Assembly: GCF_000524195.1 (NCBI RefSeq)
Contig: NW_020170400.1
Location: 828,852-892,851 of the forward strand
DNA: 64,000 bases
Source: Echinococcus granulosus
Lineage: Eukaryota > Platyhelminthes > Cestoda > Cyclophyllidea > Taeniidae
Direction: 5' to 3'
In this document: positions 1-13,300 of the stretch, piece by piece
How positions within the stretch are numbered: the first letter of the stretch is position 1
How the letters are laid out: every line of letters starts with the position of its first letter
Made by a program: the position numbers and the translations under genes
The notes under the pieces: model-generated
The model's database searches: none
What the model was told of the DNA's origin: nothing
What the model saw: the letters and a program-made list of their open reading frames with translations, nothing else

Positions 1-1337
1 GGGCGCTTTCATTGGGAACCCTTAACAAGACATCCGGAATTGACAAGACCACGAGGTATTGTGATTGGTTAGAGGCTGCAACGTTGTAGGTTTTGAGATG
101 TTCAGAATCACCGGGTAAAAGGGATTTCTAGACGAAAAAAAAGTTCAACCACTGATGCCTGGCTAATGACTACTAGTAGGGATAATGGAAACGACTCTTT
201 GCAAAACGCTAGTCACATTTTTGTCCATTAATTGGGCGATTAATTCTTCCAAAAAGGCATAAATTTTGAAAGAGACTAAACATTTAGGCGTACCACTACA
301 TGCGGAGTTGCCAAAGTAAACACCCCTTAATATGTAAGAAATACGTAGGTTTCTTGGCACGAAGTTTGCCACTTTTTCAACAGTTTATTTAAACTAGTGA
401 GTAGGCTATTTTAAAAGTTCAGCGAAAAAAGACGAGCTACCTAAGGAACATTCTCACACAGAAAGTTGGCCCATTGCTTAAGTGAGGAATTCGCCTCTGA
501 CCGGGGATGGCAGTCAAAAAAGAGACCACAGAAGGGAGCTGGACAATGACGAATGGAATAGGCGATATGAAAGTAACGTTTCTGTACAATCTCATCCGTC
601 TACTCACTGTTTAATCGATTCACCTACCTCAAACTGAGGGTTCTTTCGATCATCTCAGGGTGTGTTGATGGCTCGAAGAAAGGAGTGATATGATTAGTTG
701 AGGGGCTGGAGCTTTATTGTCCCATTATTGCTACCAGAAATTCAAAGACCTATCAGGACGATTCTCACAATGGTTTTAGTGATTTGTGCAAAATTAGTTA
801 AATTTTATTATTCCCATCAAAGTGTTTCTCACAGTCTACCCAAAATAGTCGTCTTTTCGCAAGTGCTTCCCCAAAATGCCTGCTTATACCTATTGCTTAC
901 TACCATCTCCGATGATACAGTAAATAAGCCTTCATAGATTGCAAAGTTCTATTTTTTCCCATTGAGAACTACTCATCCAAATGGGTTAAAAGTGCAGGAG
1001 AGAAAGACTCACCTTATCCCACAAGTTCTGTAAATCCTCTCCCAAAAACATAGCTCTCCTAATGAAGGGACTTCGCTGACTTTGTGCTATGACATTCGCT
1101 ATGAGTTCCTCTTCAATATCCTCGTTCTGAAAGGGTTCGACCGATAAGGGAAAAGAATCGTCATTAGGTCCGGGTGACATCGCCAACGACGACGACATCT
1201 GTTGTGACCCATCAGGTTGCGTTGCCATTGTGACATTCCCAGTTGAAACCGCGGCTAAATAATGAGAACGCGACTGAGATGTTACAGGGAGGCCACTGAG
1301 ATACCGACGATCCTCTGGAGCAATGCGAACGAAGATA
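1..1337 (-). CDS. ATG2: ATG2-like exons at the left edge (partial)
   Basis: Exon 1013-1337 lies between acceptor TTCTCCCAG and donor GTGAGT. It encodes IFVRIAPEDRRYLSG and a long acidic and Ser-rich loop ending SPFIRRAMFLGEDLQNLWDK. A second exon starts at 75 after acceptor CGTTGCAG and reads LVVLSIPDVLLRVPNESA to the edge, a strand pattern typical of the ATG2 rod. The first exon ends in phase 0 and the second needs phase 1, so one small exon between 76 and 1012 is unidentified. One or more exons between 1338 and 4744 are also missing, because the exon ending at 4745 leaves phase 1 and the exon starting at 1337 needs phase 2. Confidence 0.55.
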
Positions 1338-4300
1338 CTGGGAGAAGGAAAAAATATTGGAACCAATAAAAAAGCGATGACTGCCGAGATGCAAAAAACA
1401 TAAACAAATGAGCTTAAAATACACGTCTAAGATCCATAACACCAGTCTCGTGATATTGTCGGAGATACTAAAACGATTACTTCGGTGTTCCAGTAATTTT
1501 CGTTTATAAAGCAATCACATGACAGGACTCTAAATAAACTTACTAGTGGCAAAGATAATTTTGCTAGAATAAAGATCGAGTTGTTATTAATCAGGCTAGA
1601 AGTCTTCTGCTCCTCGAAGGAAGAAATTAAATAACTCGGAAAATCCAGTATCATTAAGTGGCAAGATTTCCAGCAAGAAATTTAAAACTGCCGTTTCCAG
1701 TCTATAATATCACTTTTTCATTGATTGGTATTGTTAAAACTGTTGGACTGACGTCCCAGTCAACTAAAATAGGATCCGTTTGTCCATTTGTGAAAGAATC
1801 AGCCTAAACAGCATTGGCAGCAATTAATCATCAAAAACAAGTTCAAAGCAAACACCACAAAATTGGCAAATCAGCACTGTCTAGTTATTGGCCGATATCA
1901 TTCGTGCTCTAGCTTTTTTTATCACCGGGATGAATTAAGCTACACATACTCAAACCAGTCATTAAAAAATGCGACGCCGTCTAGTGTTGAACGATGCTTA
2001 CTTTTGTCCGGTAAAATTTCGGAAAATACAAATTACCGCCTAGACAGAGGTCTCAAAGTACAATATATTAATCCATACCAACAAAATAAGGAGACAAACC
2101 TTGCAGCTCCCTGACTTGAAGTTTTTTTAAGAACTAGAAAGGACTTATTGTCGAATTCGGTCCCATTGAAAGATGCTATAAGCGAAAAAAGGGGCAAGTT
2201 GGTTAGCGATATGTAACGCTACATTACGAAATAGATTAAAATAGCTACAGCGAAACTGCCTACTGAAACCATAGATAATCATGTTGTCTGACTTCATTCC
2301 CCGTAATGCTTCGTTTGATTTGAACTGCATAAAAATACTAAGTTTAGAGGGCCTACCAGAAAATAATTAATTTCTGCTCTCAAGATTGACAATGACTAGA
2401 GGAATTCCAACCGAATTTTGGAATCCGCATCGAAAAAACCAATTATGAAGTAATGTACACAGCAGAAATACTTACATTCTTAAGCACTTTCTCTAATCCC
2501 AAATTTGTTACTTCATTCTTGGTCAACTAGCGACCGAAGATGAAAGAAGTAATGAAGAAATACGGAATGAATAAATTGGCAATCACTACCTTACTCTAAT
2601 GGAGTCATCACAAATAAAATCGCACACAATCCATCCGTCAAGGGCGAATGCCGGCAAGGCCAAGTGAGAAAGTGGGTAATGATTTATCGTGGTTAAACGG
2701 CAGTTAAATTCATGCCAACTCCTTGTAAAACGCTAAGTAACGAGTAGATTCAATAGAATATAAATCTGATCAACGACTAGATTCCATGAAACATAATCGG
2801 TAAAAGATTGTCCAATGTTTTCAACCTGATCAAAATCTTTAGTTCAGAAATTTGACTAAGTAGCGTTAAGATTCACAAAATGACCTTTGTAGAGATCTTC
2901 AAATTTCACTGAATCGTAATTCAATGAGTGAATTATCACCAAGTAATGACATCTAATTGCCATCTTGATCAAACTAAAAATAAATGATGATTATTGAGCA
3001 ATTGTGACTTTCTTTGAAGGAATCAAGTAAGAATTGACATTTACCAACGAGATCAGTGCCTATGAAGACACAAAATACGATCTTGTTGTCATGTTTTTTC
3101 TTTTATATCTAGCATTCATACTTCATGCATCAATCAAGTTTTTGCAAAGAATGCAGGAAAAATAAATTTTTGGCACAACATTCAAAGAATTTTGGGTTTT
3201 ATTAATGTGGCCTTATTAGTTCCATTGGTGCAAGAAGGTCGCGGTAAATTGGAAACCTGTTTGGAGGAAGTGTCAAATCCTGATAACAAACTGCTATATT
3301 TTTCAAAGGAAAAGGTGTCTTTTCAAATGTCGAAAGAACCCTTCCTAGTGCATTCAAAAGGCACATACTTTCTGCGTAAACTTTAAGGGTCGTGATTAAC
3401 AAACACCAGTTGAATAGACAAACCTTCAACTCAGAGCAAAATATGGAAATTAAAATTGTCTGTCGGAGAGCGAAAAATGTTTCACGAAAAAGTTCTGTTT
3501 GAAAAAAGGAAGGCTATCAAATCATTTAAGTGTTCATTTTCCAAAGTCAGAGACACAATATCCACCCGTTTGCTGGAGGTTAGAAGTGTTTTCACGCAAC
3601 TGCACACCTTTTCCGCATCCTAATCAGCGCGTCTACACGAAACAATGGTATCAACCTTCAACGACTTAAAGGTTAAGTTGTGAGTCTCCTCCGACATAAG
3701 ATTTAACAAATCAAATTCGATGCTTACCAAATCAAGCCATCCCCTGCCAAGATTCCACAATCCTTGGAGAAATCCATTGCTTTTTTGCTAACATTAGAGT
3801 CACTACCTTGCAAAAATAATTACAAATTTATGTAATCTAATCCTATTTCAAAAAATCATAATTATGAATCATTACCTGGGGGATTAACATTGCAAAATGA
3901 AACTACGCTTCAGCAAGATTGAAATCTTTTTCCCCTAACAAAAAACGCAATTTTTCCCATATAATAAAAACTACTTAATATAGCTGAATATGCAATACAT
4001 TTATCTTAAGATGAAGATCTTATGAGTTTATTGTGAATAAATTTAGAGGCTCCTTTGATCTCGTTCCCTCCCTTCGTACACGCTTTTAGTCAGATGTTGG
4101 ATCAAAATCACGTGCCAAGTCTAATGGAAGACCTTGGCAACGATTTTCCAATTTGCCCATTTGAGGCAACAAAAACCAAAGAGACTTAATCCCACTAAGC
4201 AATTTGTTGATCCATTTCCCCTTGATCAGGTAAATCGAAAGTCCGCTTTTTCGATCACAGTCGATGATTGCTTAGACAGCAATCACATGAGGCTTTCAAG

Positions 4301-7300
4301 AATCCGCTTCAGAGTCCTTTCTTCGGATAAATATGTGTAGCGCTCCGCATCCTTCATACCAGGATGGCTAATTTAGAACTTTTTAACCCACTCATGGACT
4401 ACTTAGTACACATCTACGCAGTGAGTTTGCTCCTCTTTGGGACAATCATAATAAGATTTCTCAATTGCCGTCATCCTCGAGTGAAGCCCTGGCATTAAAG
4501 CGCAAAAGTAACGAGTGAAGTGTTCAATTAGGCGCTAAAAGCTCACAGAACCCTATTTGATGGATTTGATGGGAAGCCGAGTTCCAAGATGTGATATTTG
4601 AAATTTGAAATTTGAAATTAGACCGAGGATAATGTGAATGATCTGAAAGCAGGTGTGAAAGGAGGTAACATCCAAAATTATGAGACAACAGTCAACAACA
4701 CCAAAGCAACGCAACTAATCCTTATCAGGATGAAACAAACTAACCTTCAAGTTGGGAAAACTTGATTCGATAAGTCATAACACCGGGTGGGTATCCCTGA
4801 TTATTTCCAAAGTTTGCAACAAGACCAAACAAACGAATAGCCAGAGATTCCGAACGAAGACAAGGTTTCCACCACGCCAACGGGCATTCTTGTCTACTTG
4901 CAGTTTGGGCCCATAAACGCTTGCGCATTTGGTCCAAATCTTCACTGGGTAACTACAAGGAGGGCACAAAAGGTGAATGAGGCAATGATGATCGAAATTA
5001 ATGTCGGTTGATGATTTGATCAAAAATGTTCAATAGGCTGTGAAAACCCATGAAAATAGCAATAAACTATAGTTATTTTTGCCAAATCCTAGAAATTATA
5101 CGAAATCGCCTCTAATGGTTAGATTTTGGACCACAATTTTCCCGACTCATTTTCCCATTCCAACTTGTTATGATAGTAATGACGAAGCTTCGGATCACTA
5201 CTCGAGGGATTTGATTAAAGACTAACAGACTTACCGAAGGCACAGATTCTAAGGGAATGGGAATCCGAACAACTGCGTGAAGAGAAGCACAGGCGATTTC
5301 AATTGGAGATGCACGAAAACTTCGACAATGATCGCTACAGAACGCACTACGGTAAGATTTTTGGTGGTTTCGGCCCAGGTTCTAAAAGACCCAAAATACT
5401 CCTACAGCAATCAGAGGAGGCATAACTGAAAGCAATAAAACCATCTAATAGATGTTTAATTCACCATATCCCACCCTTCCACTCCAAGCCATTTATGAAT
5501 CCCAGAGCGGTCGTCATCCATCACCACAATATCTGCAGCTTCAGCGATGGCTCGCGAAATGATAGGAGAGATTTCCTGTACCGCTTCCAAAGCGTCAACA
5601 ATTCTGTGAACACGATCAACTAGACTGGGATCCAAATCCAAAAGGATAGTGGCTACTTCCACATAATGAACGGTATCTGAACTGCGCAGACGGATGGCCG
5701 GAAGGGGGAGGTTGTCTGGCTCTGAGAAGGAGACGATCTGACGAAACAAAAAATATTGAAGAGAGATCTATTAAGCCATACTAAGTTAAAACGGCCAAAT
5801 TTATCGTTCTCGTTTGGGAAAAAGGAAGGAGTGTTATCTCCTAAAGTACTTCAACGTGCCTCCTTTTTGGTAGCCTAGAACTGACTGACCTATAGTCCTG
5901 ATTGCTTTAAAGAAATATGCATCTCACTATTCAAACACACATTTCCACAACAATTAGTGGTCTTTTTGCCAAGTAGAAAAGTGACTTTGGTTGAGGTGGA
6001 ACAGTTTGGATAGCACATTCATCGGTTATCGCAACTCCACAGTAGATCTCATGTCAATGAGAACAAATATTTCTCGCACCGTTTCATTAGCACTTCCTAT
6101 TTTGTGCATGGAAAATTAAGTAAAATTCACTTTTGCTATTGGAAAAGGGAGATTTACTACCAACACAATGCAAATGAGGTGCCAATCGACCCCAAGAACT
6201 CATTCAAAATCAATGGGCTGCTCAGTGGGGACAGACATGCTTTCAGGCTCTGCAAGACCACTCTCCGTATTGTTTCATCTGATGCCTTTTCGATGAATCA
6301 TGTCTAATAGTCCCTTTTGCGTGGATAATTTTCGAGGTAAGGTGGGATACGGTAAGAACGAGAATGCGCCACGCCTGACTTCGGAAAGCCGCCCATTTTG
6401 TGCGCACAACATCAGTGAGTGATACTGCTGCCGCTGCTGTTAATGACTGGATGAAGAACAATGGCAACGTTTGCCTGCCTGCCTGTGTGTATGTGTGTTT
6501 CTTCGAGTGGAATTTTCGCTCCCTAATGCAATCGCACCCCAGCATGCAAGCACAGGACCCATAAAACCACTCGACTGTTGTTAGCACCCAACTTAATCGA
6601 GGTGATGCTCTGCCTACGCGCATACATACCTGCTTATCTGTCTGTATGGTTGCACCTGTCAAGCGTACCATCTACTGATGATTGCCTAAAGTGAGATTTT
6701 ATTCTAACCTCTGGATGCGGATAAACCTAGCATCATATTTTCAAATTCCTGGAAGACCTCCTTCCATAAAAATTAAATTGTGTGCTTACGAATTTGATAG
6801 ATAAATACCTTTCTAAATAATTTGATTAGTGGATGAAACTAAGAGATTTTGTAAAAGGATTCTTAAGTCAATGCTACAAAGTAGCCAATTGAATCAAACT
6901 TGTACGATGAATCGGATAGATGCTCGAGCTTTTAGTAAGATAATTTACCCATTAACATATGCGTGCAAAACGATTGTACATTTTTAGGGACTGTTCACGT
7001 TTAAAATTCGTAAAAAGGTGAAGTGACAATTGTTCCTAATTTTTCTACAGCTAGAGTTCTTTGGAAAGGAAACCTTTCATATACCAACCCAACTCATGTG
7101 TTGTCAGGAGGTGAAAGGAGCGTTTGATCATATAATAAATAGGCATCAGAGTGCTACGTCTTCAAAATTGAACTAGCTATTAATGGATCAAAAGGTTTGA
7201 GTGCAGAACTTTCCAGGCGTGCAGCCGATCACAGCAACAATAAAAGGAAGTTAGAAGCGAATTCAAGCTATGACCTACAATGGAGCAAAGGAGATTGCGT

Positions 7301-10300
7301 GAACGCTGAATGTGAGCAGTATATAATGGTCCGATTTTATGACAGTCATCATTCCAGAAGACAGAATCAATGAGTGGGTTTTAAAAAAGAAATATTGCAC
7401 TTTTGAACGCAATTAAGGAAAAGTGGTTTTTACTGAAAAAAACTGGCGGCACTTAACTATAAAAATAAGGTCTGAAACTTTAGATTTCATCTGATGACAG
7501 TGTAAGAAAAATAAGTTCACTGACATAAAACTTTTCCGGAGAAAACTTGAGAGTACAGCAATAACGAGAGAGTTAAAAAGCAGGCAAAAACAGCACTCAC
7601 CAATTCATGCATAAAATGGTCTTATCATTTCACATCACAACCCTTCCAGCGAGTGAGAACGCAGTCAGGCCATTCAACTATTTGCGCATTCACACTGCAA
7701 TTTTATAACATCTCGCTTAACATACAAATAAAGCGGTGTCACGGGAGTGAGAAATCGTGCAAATGCAACAATGTCAGCTTTAATGTTGCTAAAGTACTGA
7801 ATTCAGATGTTAAGAATGCCTGAACTTTAAAGCTTACGTATTTTATGCAATCTACCACTAAATTTATCGTTTTGCGTCGAAGAAAAGGGGCTCTTTCAGC
7901 AGAAAAAAGGCCAATCAAATAAACACTTTACTCTCTATAAAACCTCACGGACTTTTATCACGTCTAGATTTATTTATAAGACAAGTTTAGAAGTCACTAC
8001 CACTGGTGTACGAATTCAAGAGCCAGAAGTGCCTGGAGTGAAATAGTCTAACTCAGCTCGTAAACAAACATGGGTTTTGCGAAAATCTAATACACTTTCC
8101 CACTTTACCATTAACAAGTTTATTTGTGATCCATTTATAAACTTATTTTTTGAGAAATCTTAGTGATTTTTCTTCCACGATAATATATTTGGAAGTCGTT
8201 ATTTTGATGCAAGAAGTGAGAGAAATTGGAAATAGCAATAATTTTTATTTAACACATCACCTTTCGAAATAAGACAAATTTGTCCAAACTTGAACGAAAA
8301 GGGGAATGATTTTTGCAAGCACTTATGAGTTCAGATAAGCGACATCACAGACACGAAAAGAATTCTCCTCACCAAGTTAAAATTTTTACTTTCCTTCCCT
8401 CAAATCTCAGCTAAAAGTGAACAAATTCAAATACTCGCCTTGTAAGGTTTAATAGAGTAATTATTCCAAACTTCCATACTAAATATTTTAAAAGGTTTTA
8501 TAAAGCAGAAAAGTCAAATAAGAAATAATTTGATAGAAAAAATGAATGATTAAAGTAGGATGGAAAGCCACGTACAGAGCCTGAAATCGCTTCGTTATTG
8601 GTTAATTCCCGGTAGCCAATGAAATTGTGCAAAAAGCAAACCGCAAACAGTAGTAATCGCAGATGTGCGCCCTAGGCAAACCTACAAATGCCATGAACCA
8701 ACGCCTTGGGATCGTTCTTTTGATTACTAACAGCCTCCTTCTCTTCATTCTCCCTTTGGTAGTAGTACCTTTGAACACATCTCGTCAACACTTTACACTA
8801 TGGAATCTCCATGGTGCTCAAAACTTTTATCCTTGTCAGTTTATCAGAGCCTCTTCTGATTCAGACAACGTCGATACTATTGAATGTGATCGAAAGGCTT
8901 CTGCCATCCTCGGAAACAGTATTCCAACAATTTACCCCGAGGGTCGAGTGGTTAAAGAAATACGCATTTTTGCAGAACGTCAACTCAGTAGAATTTCACG
9001 CAAGGCATTTGAAAGAGCCGGTGCCAACCTCCAGAAACTCGTCATCGAGGGAGGCGAAATACGAGTGATTAGGAGGGAAGCACTTCTGGGACTGACGGAG
9101 CTTCAAGTTCTTGAGATTCGAAATGCTCAAAGCGTGGAAAAACGGTGGTCTAACAACGGTTTAGCTGGACGGCTATTCACTGCTGATGGAGAACTGAAAT
9201 ACCTTAAGAAGCTGAAGCGTCTGGTTCTTGAAAACGTGGATTTAAGTGATGGACTAGTAGCGTATGCGTTCTACGACATAAGCCGACATTTAACGGAAGT
9301 TGAAATGATAGGTAATAATCTCGTAACAATCAATCCGTACACCTTTGAGAAGAGTGAATGTTGCAAATCCCTTCGACGACTACGCTTGGAGAGACAGAAC
9401 GGGTACTTGAATTGGTTGAACAATGCCTACAGATGGGCGCGGGATTTGGGTGGAATAACCTTACTATCCTTAAGTGGCAATAATATGACCAATAAAACGC
9501 TCGACTTCGGTTACAGCCTGAACTCAAAGTTACGGGCATTAAAGATAGAAAATTGTTCTCTTATAGAATTATCAGAGAATCTTCTAAGCAATTTCAAAGC
9601 ATTAGAAGAGATCTATGCCGGGGAGAACAGTTTTACAATCATCTCGGATCAGGAAGCCACCGAAACGCTACGAGGCTTGAGGAGGTTTACAAATCTTTCC
9701 AAACTAAGTTTACATGGAAACAGGGGTCTTATCTATAAACAACCGACATGGTTTCGGGCATCAAACATTAAGGAGTTAGACTACACTAAAAGTCTTCTGC
9801 GGCGGATAGGAGCTCGAGAGCTCCCAAAAGGGCTTCAACAACTCCATCTAGAATCCACATTCCTTGAAGAAATCGACCCAGAATGGGCTGCTGGAATGAC
9901 TAGCTTTTCACATCTCTACCTCAACGCATCCTACCTTAAGACTGTAAAGATCAACGGGGTGGAAGGTAACTGGCAGGCAGCCTTAGAAGCCCTAAAGGAT
10001 CAATTAAAAGTCCTTGGACTTTCTCGATGTCAAATCATCGGCCAGAGCCTACAACTCAACATGGATGACGAATTTCAAATAACCGGTTTACGTCTAGGCT
10101 TAAATCAGCTTCAAAGACTTGAACATCTCGACTTGTCTGGGAACTACATCACCCATATTCCACAGGACGCATTCCAGAATCTGTCCCAACTCATCAGCCT
10201 GAATCTCTCTAACAATCACCTTCAAACTCTCCTCATTCTGAAGCATGACGTGATAAGATCAACGAGTAGTCCATCAATTCAAGATCTAGATCTAACCAAC

Positions 10301-13300
10301 AATGCTTTGAGCACTGTTTTAAGGTCCCCACCAAGTCTGGGATTCAATACCTCTTTGCAGAATCTTTTGGCAGATGGAGCTAAAGTGAAATTACGAGGAA
10401 ATCCTCTAATCTGTGATTGCAGACTCCGTTGGTTAGCTGGGAAGAGGATCAGAGTTGACAATTTCACCTGCACGGGAAAGAATAGTATAGCCGGAAGTGG
10501 GTTTCAAAGAGTCACTGTGGAGGATCTTGAGAACGGAAATAACTGCATGGAAAGGGATTTTATTGGAATGCCGGATTCGACTTATCCTTTCAGACCTGTT
10601 CGTGTTTTTGGTTACGATAGGAATCTAGAGAAAGTTTACTTCGCAGTAAAGGGAAGGACGTTAAAGTCAGCTTGGAGTAACATTGCTAGAACAGCGCCTC
10701 AGCATCCAGCTTTTGCACTGCAAAAAGTCTTGGCGAAGCTAAGCAACATGACCCCAGAAATAATCTCAAGTCTGCAGGAGAGTTATCTCGTCTTTGAGGT
10801 AGCTTACTGGCCAGTTGGACAGATGAAAGAGTTACAAGGACCCCTAGAATGGCAGGTAGTGGAAGAGGGCTTGATGCGAACAGAAGGAAGGGAGTACATA
10901 TTCTCCGTCCAGCCGATCGATGTGAAACGAGCTCACACCATCTGTTTTCGAAACGCTCTCGAACGCAGAAACACAGCCAGTTCCACCCTCTGTCAGATAT
11001 TTCAACCCAGTGAACTAACAATGACCGCATCGGCAAATGTTTCGGTAAATAGGATGGATCATGTCCATGCACCCTTGTGGTTTGTTATTCTAGCAACAGC
11101 TGGTGCTGTAATCTTCATCACGTGTATCTTGTGGCTCTGTGTTCGATACATATGTTGTCGACGGAAAAGAATAGAAAGAAGGCAAAAAAGGGAGACGTCT
11201 TTCACGATGGCAAGTAACGAACCTCTTAGGTACACGGATTACGAGCTGCAAAAGGAGAGTACCTACGACAAGTTGGAAAACTATTGCATGGAAAACTCGT
11301 TGCCGAATTTGAACACGGTGGACGGACGTCCAGAGTTGCCGAAACGTGCAAAACGGTATAGAACCCTGACGCAGCCCTTGCAGACAGGAACAGGTTCGTT
11401 GGGAGATTTAACCGGAATGCAGTGCTATGTGCGGACGAAAGTGCAAACACATCAGTCTTTAGTAACTAGACGTTTGAATGAAAGGAATTCGACAGCAAAA
11501 TTGCTATTGGCTGGTCCAAAACTGCCAAGACCGATAACCTATCAACATCCAAAAATTGTGCCGACACAACTGTTAATAGATGAGAATGGATATGTGAGGA
11601 TGAACGTAGAAAGTGATGAACACTTTGAGACTGGGCCAGAGAAGAGAATAAGACGACAGGAAGAGAACGATGAGAAAATGATTGATTCCTACACACTTGG
11701 AGTATCCAGAGGTGCGTTAATGAGGCAGAAAAGTGCTCCGGCATATGCATCAACGGCTAGCACCCCTGGAGCCTGGACCTCTCCTGAACCACCCTTGTGA
11801 TGAAGAGGGAGGGACTGACGAATTATCTTAAACATGTGCCATGAAACTCTTATCGAGGCACTTTGGAGGGCAGGGAACTGCTGATATTGTTTTCTGCAGA
11901 CCTAACCTGGGATTTCGTAAAGAACAGTAAAGCAGAACAAATTGTTTTAAAGCTTTTTTTGTGAAAAGGATTCATCAATTCATTACGTACGTAAATGTTG
12001 CTGGAAAATAGTAGAAGTTGCTGGAAATTTAATAATCTAACCCTATTTATGTGTTATTATTCTCTTAATGAAAAGACTGCTTTAAGAATCGTTAAAAGAA
12101 TTAGCATGTTTTCCGTTTTGTAAGGGGTCTGAAAAATCAGATTCAAGAAAAGTTCTGCTAATTACCCAACTCTAGTCAATTCAGCAAGTATTGGTTCATT
12201 AAAAAGTAGCTAAGTAATGGAGCACTAATTTAAGTCTGTGAAAGTAGATAACAGAGCCGTTTTAAGTTGATAGTATAGATTCTACATTAAACCTCCAAAT
12301 TAAAAGAAAAGGCAAAATTTTGCAGTACAAAAACAGCAAAAAAATCATGCCACTTAGATTTTTGAACGCACTAACATATGGCAAATAGTAGACCGGAAAC
12401 AACAGCGAAACAGATTGCGTTCAAGACCCAGGCTGGTTTCAAGTAGTTCGGAACAATAAAGAAAATCCAATCTACACACTTGCATTCCTAATCCTCGTAA
12501 TCCGCTTTCCGAATTCCCTTCAACAGTCATTCATTTTCCGTGGCTCTTTTCCCATTTGTCGTAGTGTTGTGCATCCTTCATGCAAGCAGGACCGATTTTA
12601 AACCTCTCAACAAACTCAGAGACGGTGACACTTAAATGAGGGAAACCCTACCTACATGATAAACACAAATAAACGTTTATGGCGATTAATGAATTTCACA
12701 GAGAGCCAAATCATCAGGCCAGATCAGAGTGTAGTCAGACGGTGTTATCAATAAATGGAACTTAGACAAATCATAAATAGACTGTGCTTCACCACCTTAA
12801 TGATGTAGTGGTACGCTTAAACGACGAAATTAATGAAATTAAAAATCTAGACCAACGGGCAGATGGAACATCAGCTATCGTAGCTTCAAAAACTACAAGA
12901 TTTAAAAGTCACATTTATTAAAAACTAGCCAGCGCACAAACTAGGCCGGAGCGCCAACTAGATGCCATGAAATTAAGCACAAAAGGTTTCCATACATAAG
13001 TTTAAACAAAAAAGTAAAACTTCCGTATCATCTTTATAAAGATCTGGCATGGATTGAGGGGACACGTAAATCAATTAAAATTGCTGATAATGCCGCGGAA
13101 TANNNNNNNNNNNNNNNNNNNNNNNNNNNNNNNNNNNNNNNNNNNNNNNNNNNNNNNNNNNNNNNNNNNNNNNNNNNNNNNNNNNNNNNNNNNNNNNNNN
13201 NNGAAGGCGATAAAACGAAACCGGCATCCAATCGGCTACAGCCACAGCCACAAGGAATGTAAGAAGTAACCCTTTTCTGGATCACAAAAAGGAAAGAATA

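Noticed and set aside
3202..3429. Minus-strand segment as the missing ATG2 exon between 4745 and 1337
   Set aside because: A piece inside it has the needed phases, but the donor is poor and no ATG2 motif is visible.
4094..4340. Plus-strand coding-like segments with a GTAAAT donor near 4230
   Set aside because: Two different frames look coding over the same bases and neither joins to another exon.
5231..5450. Plus-strand gene end with a 121-base exon and a terminal exon
   Set aside because: It is exactly antisense to an ATG2 exon that fits the family motif and the phase chain on minus; kept only as a finding.
6243..6671. 142-codon minus-strand frame in the long ATG2 intron
   Set aside because: The splice sites at its ends do not give an open exon in a phase that fits, and the composition is not protein-like.
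10686..11753. Several minus-strand frames up to 128 codons
   Set aside because: Shadows of the LRR receptor gene.
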